A DNA stretch of 64,000 bases from Hippasteria phrygiana. Lineage: Eukaryota > Echinodermata > Asteroidea > Valvatida > Goniasteridae. Location: assembly GCA_037893225.1 (NCBI GenBank), contig JAZGUH010000762.1:62001-126000 (forward strand), given 5' to 3'. The notes beneath the pieces are model-generated. The model had not been told where the DNA came from. It searched no databases and saw nothing but the letters and a program-made list of their open reading frames with translations. A program made the position numbers and the translations under genes. Positions 58,701 through 64,000 of the stretch are shown here, in pieces (position 1 is the first letter of the stretch; each line of letters starts with the position of its first letter).

Positions 58701-60123
58701 ATACGCCGCCCTGGGCGCGTTGGTTATGTTGAAATGCCAATTGGAGAGAAAAAAATTCGAAACATTTTTTTCACCGATGTGCTCGAAACTGGACGTGGAG
58801 TGTTCAAAAAATTCGAAACATTGTTTTCAGCGATGTGCTCGAAAACTAGCCCTGGGGTATTCAGAACACTCCATACGCCGCCCTGGGCGCGTTGGTTATG
58901 TTGAAATGCCAATTGGAGAGAAAAAAATTCGAAACATTTTTGTCAGCGATGTGCTCGAAACTGGCCCTGGGGTGTTCAGAACACTCCATACGCCGAGCTA
59001 GGCGCGTTGGTTTTGTTGAAATGGCAATTGGAGAGAAAAAAATTTGGAACTTTTTTTCAGCGATGTGCTCGAAACTGGCCCTGGGGTATTCAGAACACTC
59101 GATACGCCGCCCTGGGCGCGTTGGTTATGTTGAAATGCCAATTGGAGAGAAACAAATTCGAAACATTTTTTTCAGCGATGTGCTCGAAACTGGACGTGGA
59201 GTGTTAAAAAAATTCGAAACATTTTTTTCAGCGATGTGCTCGAAACTGGCCCTGGGGTATTCAGAACACTCTATACGCCGCCCTGGGCGCGTTGGTTATG
59301 TTGAAATGCCAATTGGAGAGAAAAAAATTCGAAACATTTTTGTCAGCGATGTGCTCGAAACTGGACGTGGAGTGTTCAAAAAATTCGAAACATTTTTTTC
59401 AGCGATGTGCTCGAAACTGGCCCTGGGGTGTTCAGAACACTCCATACGCCGCCCTGGGCGCGTTGGTTATGTTGAAATGCCAATTGGAGAGACAAAAATT
59501 CGAAACATTTTTGTCAGCGATGTGCTCGAAACTGGACGTGGAGTGTTCAGAACACTCCATACGCCGAGCTAGGCGCGTTGGTTTTGTTGAAATGGCAATT
59601 GGAGAGAAAAAAATTCGGAACTTTTTTTCAGCGATGTGCTCGAAACTGGCCCTGGGGTATTCAGAACACTCCATACGCCGCCCTGGGCGCGTTGGTTATG
59701 TTGAAATGCCAATTGGAGAGAAAAAAATTCGAAACATTTTTTTCAGCGATGTGCTCGAAACTGGCCCTGGGGTGTTCAGAACACTCCATACGCCGAGCTA
59801 GGCGCGTTGGTTTTGTTGAAATGCCAATTGGAGAGAAAATAAATTTAGAACTTTTTTTCAGCGATGTGCTCGAAACTGGCACTGGGGTATTCAGAACACT
59901 CGATACGCCGCCCTGGGCGCGTTGGTTATGTTGAACTGCCAATTGGAGAGAAAAAAATTCGAAACATTTTTTTCAGCGATGTGCTCGAAACTGGACGTGG
60001 AGTGTTCAAAAAATTCGGAATTTTTTTTCAGCGATGTGCTCGAAACTGGCCCTGGGGTATTCAGAACACTCGATACGCCGCCCTGGGCGCGTTGGTTATG
60101 TTGAAATGCCAATTGGAGAGAAA
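58701..60123 (+). repeat. 2,343-bp offset repeat, copy 1
   Basis: Bases 58701-60123 match 61044-62466 with one substitution noted (G at 59342, T at 61685, in the T-tract before CAGCG). The limits are T/G at 58700/61043 and C/A at 60124/62467. It includes the GAGACAAAAATTCG variant and a GGCACTGGGG marker (59881, matching 62224). Confidence 0.85.
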
Positions 60124-61615
60124 CAAATTCGAAACATTTTTTTCAGCGATGTGCTCGAAACTGGACGTGGAGTTTTCAAAAAATTCGAAACATTTTTTTC
60201 AGCGATGTGCTCGAAACTGGCCCTGGGGTATTCAGAACACTCGATACGCCGCCCTGGGCGCGTTGGTTATGTTGAAATGCCAATTGGAGAGAAACAAATT
60301 CGAAACATTTTTTTCAGCGATGTGCTCGAAACTGGACGTGGAGTGTTCAAAAAATTCGGAATTTTTTTTCAGCGATGTGCTCGAAACTGGCCCTGGGGTA
60401 TTCAGAACACTCGATACGCCGCCCTGGGCGCGTTGGTTATGTTGAAATGCCAATTGGAGAGAAAAAAATTCGAAACATTTTTTTCAGCGATGTGCTCGAA
60501 ACTGGACGTGGAGTGTTCAAAAAATTCGAAACATTTTTTTCAGCGATGTGCTCGAAACTGGCCCTGGGGTGTTCAGAACACTCCATACGCCGCCCTGGGC
60601 GCGTTGGTTATGTTGAAATGCCAATTGGAGAGAAAAAAATTCGAAACATTTTTGTCAGCGATGTGCTCGAAACTGGACGTGGAGTGTTCAGAACACTCCA
60701 TACGCCGAGCTAGGCGCGTTGGTTTTGTTGAAATGGCAATTGGAGAGAAAAAAATTCGGAACTTTTTTTCAGCGATGTGCTCGAAACTGGCCCTGGGGTA
60801 TTCAGAACACTCCATACGCCGCCCTGGGCGCGTTGGTTATGTTGAAATGCCAATTGGAGAGAAAAAAATTCGAAACATTTTTTTCAGCGATGTGCTCGAA
60901 ACTGGCCCTGGGGTGTTCAGAACACTCCATACGCCGAGCTAGGCGCGTTGGTTTTGTTGAAATGCCAATTGGAGAGAAAATAAATTTAGAACTTTTTTTC
61001 AGCGATGTGCTCGAAACTGGCCCTGGGGTATTCAGAACACTCGATACGCCGCCCTGGGCGCGTTGGTTATGTTGAAATGCCAATTGGAGAGAAAAAAATT
61101 CGAAACATTTTTTTCACCGATGTGCTCGAAACTGGACGTGGAGTGTTCAAAAAATTCGAAACATTGTTTTCAGCGATGTGCTCGAAAACTAGCCCTGGGG
61201 TATTCAGAACACTCCATACGCCGCCCTGGGCGCGTTGGTTATGTTGAAATGCCAATTGGAGAGAAAAAAATTCGAAACATTTTTGTCAGCGATGTGCTCG
61301 AAACTGGCCCTGGGGTGTTCAGAACACTCCATACGCCGAGCTAGGCGCGTTGGTTTTGTTGAAATGGCAATTGGAGAGAAAAAAATTTGGAACTTTTTTT
61401 CAGCGATGTGCTCGAAACTGGCCCTGGGGTATTCAGAACACTCGATACGCCGCCCTGGGCGCGTTGGTTATGTTGAAATGCCAATTGGAGAGAAACAAAT
61501 TCGAAACATTTTTTTCAGCGATGTGCTCGAAACTGGACGTGGAGTGTTAAAAAAATTCGAAACATTTTTTTCAGCGATGTGCTCGAAACTGGCCCTGGGG
61601 TATTCAGAACACTCT

Positions 61616-62415
61616 ATACGCCGCCCTGGGCGCGTTGGTTATGTTGAAATGCCAATTGGAGAGAAAAAAATTCGAAACATTTTTTTCAGCGATGTGCTCG
61701 AAACTGGACGTGGAGTGTTCAAAAAATTCGAAACATTTTTTTCAGCGATGTGCTCGAAACTGGCCCTGGGGTGTTCAGAACACTCCATACGCCGCCCTGG
61801 GCGCGTTGGTTATGTTGAAATGCCAATTGGAGAGACAAAAATTCGAAACATTTTTGTCAGCGATGTGCTCGAAACTGGACGTGGAGTGTTCAGAACACTC
61901 CATACGCCGAGCTAGGCGCGTTGGTTTTGTTGAAATGGCAATTGGAGAGAAAAAAATTCGGAACTTTTTTTCAGCGATGTGCTCGAAACTGGCCCTGGGG
62001 TATTCAGAACACTCCATACGCCGCCCTGGGCGCGTTGGTTATGTTGAAATGCCAATTGGAGAGAAAAAAATTCGAAACATTTTTTTCAGCGATGTGCTCG
62101 AAACTGGCCCTGGGGTGTTCAGAACACTCCATACGCCGAGCTAGGCGCGTTGGTTTTGTTGAAATGCCAATTGGAGAGAAAATAAATTTAGAACTTTTTT
62201 TCAGCGATGTGCTCGAAACTGGCACTGGGGTATTCAGAACACTCGATACGCCGCCCTGGGCGCGTTGGTTATGTTGAACTGCCAATTGGAGAGAAAAAAA
62301 TTCGAAACATTTTTTTCAGCGATGTGCTCGAAACTGGACGTGGAGTGTTCAAAAAATTCGGAATTTTTTTTCAGCGATGTGCTCGAAACTGGCCCTGGGG
62401 TATTCAGAACACTCG
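61616..62415 (+). repeat. 800-bp tandem duplication, copy 1
   Basis: Bases 61616-62466 match 62416-63266 at offset 800. The limits are T/G at 61615/62415 and A/C at 62467/63267. The GGCACTGGGG markers at 62224 and 63024 are the closest pair in the window. I found no internal difference. Confidence 0.86.
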
Positions 62416-63266
62416 ATACGCCGCCCTGGGCGCGTTGGTTATGTTGAAATGCCAATTGGAGAGAAAAAAATTCGAAACATTTTTTTCAGCGATGTGCTCG
62501 AAACTGGACGTGGAGTGTTCAAAAAATTCGAAACATTTTTTTCAGCGATGTGCTCGAAACTGGCCCTGGGGTGTTCAGAACACTCCATACGCCGCCCTGG
62601 GCGCGTTGGTTATGTTGAAATGCCAATTGGAGAGACAAAAATTCGAAACATTTTTGTCAGCGATGTGCTCGAAACTGGACGTGGAGTGTTCAGAACACTC
62701 CATACGCCGAGCTAGGCGCGTTGGTTTTGTTGAAATGGCAATTGGAGAGAAAAAAATTCGGAACTTTTTTTCAGCGATGTGCTCGAAACTGGCCCTGGGG
62801 TATTCAGAACACTCCATACGCCGCCCTGGGCGCGTTGGTTATGTTGAAATGCCAATTGGAGAGAAAAAAATTCGAAACATTTTTTTCAGCGATGTGCTCG
62901 AAACTGGCCCTGGGGTGTTCAGAACACTCCATACGCCGAGCTAGGCGCGTTGGTTTTGTTGAAATGCCAATTGGAGAGAAAATAAATTTAGAACTTTTTT
63001 TCAGCGATGTGCTCGAAACTGGCACTGGGGTATTCAGAACACTCGATACGCCGCCCTGGGCGCGTTGGTTATGTTGAACTGCCAATTGGAGAGAAAAAAA
63101 TTCGAAACATTTTTTTCAGCGATGTGCTCGAAACTGGACGTGGAGTGTTCAAAAAATTCGGAATTTTTTTTCAGCGATGTGCTCGAAACTGGCCCTGGGG
63201 TATTCAGAACACTCGATACGCCGCCCTGGGCGCGTTGGTTATGTTGAAATGCCAATTGGAGAGAAA
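62416..63266 (+). repeat. 800-bp tandem duplication, copy 2
   Basis: Second copy of the 800-bp block. It is followed directly by the copy of 55361-56399, so at least two duplication events meet in the last 1.6 kb. Confidence 0.86.
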
Positions 63267-64000
63267 CAAATTCGAAACATTTTTTTCAGCGATGTGCTCG
63301 AAACTGGACGTGGAGTTTTCAAAAAATTCGAAACATTTTTTTCAGCGATGTGCTCGAAACTGGCCCTGGGGTATTCAGAACACTCTATACGCCGCCCTGG
63401 GCGCGTTGGTTATGTTGAAATGCCAATTGGAGAGAAAAAAATTCGAAACATTTTTGTCAGCGATGTGCTCGAAACTGGACGTGGAGTGTTCAGAACACTC
63501 CATACGCCGAGCTAGGCGCGTTGGTTTTGTTGAAATGGCAATTGGAGAGAAAAAAATTCGGAACTTTTTTTCAGCGATGTGCTCGAAACTGGCCCTGGGG
63601 TATTCAGAACACTCCATGCGCCGAGCTAGGCGCGTTGGTTTTGTTAAAATGCCAATTGGAGAGAAAAAAATTCGAAATATTTTTTTCAGCGATGTGCTCG
63701 AAACTGGACGTGGAGTGTTCAAAAAATTCAAAACATTTTTTTCAGCGATGTGCTCGAAACTGGCCCTGGGGTGTTCAGAACACTCCATACGCCGAGCTAG
63801 GCGCGTTGGTTTTGTTGAAATGCCAATTGGAGAGAAAATAAATTTAGAACTTTTTTTCAGCGATGTGCTCGAAACTGGCCCTGGGGTATTCAGAACACTC
63901 GAAACGCCGCCCTGGGCGCGTTGGTTATGTTGAAATGCCAATTGGAGAGAAAAAAATTCGAAACATTTTTTTCACCGATGTGCTCGAAACTGGACGTGGA
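62962..64000 (+). repeat. Right-end copy of 55361-56399
   Basis: Matches 55361-56399 at offset 7,601 up to the last base, including G at 63618 (CCATGCGCC). No flank or array end is visible; the window stops inside an S unit. Confidence 0.85.

Larger units (their letters stand above)
1..64000 (+). repeat. Satellite DNA array of L (about 115 bp) and S (about 56 bp) modules with higher-order repeats
   Basis: The whole window is head-to-tail copies of two related modules in one orientation, with no inversion, no unique spacer and no inserted element that I could find. The marker GATGTGCTCGAAAC (rare variant GATGTGTTCG) recurs every 55/56 or 114-116 bp from end to end. In 31-4426 I count 29 L and 19 S units, so the window holds roughly 700 by extrapolation. 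The array continues past both ends. Such arrays are typical of centromeric or pericentromeric heterochromatin; that location is inference from size and structure only. I do not recognise the monomer as a named family. All open frames within it are by-products of the repeat. Confidence 0.98.

Noticed and set aside
1..64000. CRISPR array (regular repeats with spacers)
   Set aside because: The material between the conserved blocks is itself repeated from unit to unit. There are no unique spacers, no leader and no cas genes.
1..64000. Primate alpha satellite, suggested by the 171-bp L+S length
   Set aside because: The sequence shows none of the alpha-satellite motifs I would expect, and the 171 bp is a sum of two modules, not a monomer.
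1..64000. tRNA, rRNA, ncRNA or transposon remnants
   Set aside because: No stretch departs from the satellite units, and unit spacing leaves no room for an insertion. The longest deviation from a standard unit that I saw is one base in length.

Overview
The window is one uninterrupted eukaryotic satellite DNA array. I can support no protein-coding gene, RNA gene, transposon or unique flanking sequence anywhere in the 64 kb. Every stretch is a head-to-tail copy of one of two related modules on the + strand. L is about 115 bp (114-116). S is about 56 bp (55-56). L and S share the block around GATGTGCTCGAAACTGG and the A-rich/T-rich block around AATTCGAAACATTT. S lacks the roughly 59 bp of L that runs from AGAACACTCC to CAATTGGAGAG. 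In the stretch I decomposed unit by unit (31-4426) there are 29 L and 19 S, mostly as L-S pairs of 171 bp separated by L-L steps. That extrapolates to roughly 700 units in the window. The array runs off both ends.

The modules are organised into long, irregular higher-order repeats (HORs). In domain 1 (1 to about 38.6 kb) the HOR spacing is 3.1-5.5 kb, most often 4,224 bp. Nine copies of a private landmark base mark it (2702, 6926, 11492, 15716, 21252, 24675, 27757, 31180, 35404). On top of this lie large near-identical tandem duplications with offsets of 8,790, 5,536, 6,505 and 742 bp. Bases 33469-37691 are also a near-perfect copy of 767-4989, 32.7 kb away. A transition of about 3.9 kb (38.6-42.5 kb) carries more private substitutions. 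Domain 2 (from about 39.2 kb to the end) has a diagnostic L variant (GGCACTGGGG at the left end with GAACTGCC at the right) seen 12 times and never in domain 1. Its HORs have offsets of 2,399, 6,285, 2,343 and 800 bp.

L units fall into two main subfamilies with linked variants: 'P' (GCCCTGGG with GGTTATGTT) and 'A' (GAGCTAGG with GGTTTTGTT). A hybrid L has the S-type left end (GGACGTGGAG) joined to an A-type L body, which creates a 21-bp dyad. One reciprocal chimera, with an L-type left end on an S-type body, occurs at 42264-42319. These look like products of unequal exchange between L and S.

The organism cannot be named from this sequence. A 64 kb tandem array of 56/115-bp monomers with kilobase HORs is typical of centromeric or pericentromeric heterochromatin in animals or plants. 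CpG sites are well preserved (7 per L unit), which fits a lineage with sparse CpG methylation or very recent homogenisation. I do not recognise the monomer as a named satellite family. Its 171-bp L-S pair equals the alpha-satellite monomer length, but the sequence is unrelated as far as I can tell.

Many long open frames exist on both strands, up to 517 codons. They are by-products of unit lengths that keep frame (114, and 115+56=171) and of few stop codons per unit. They are not annotated as genes. What is notable here is the evolutionary architecture of the array rather than an enzymatic or defence system.
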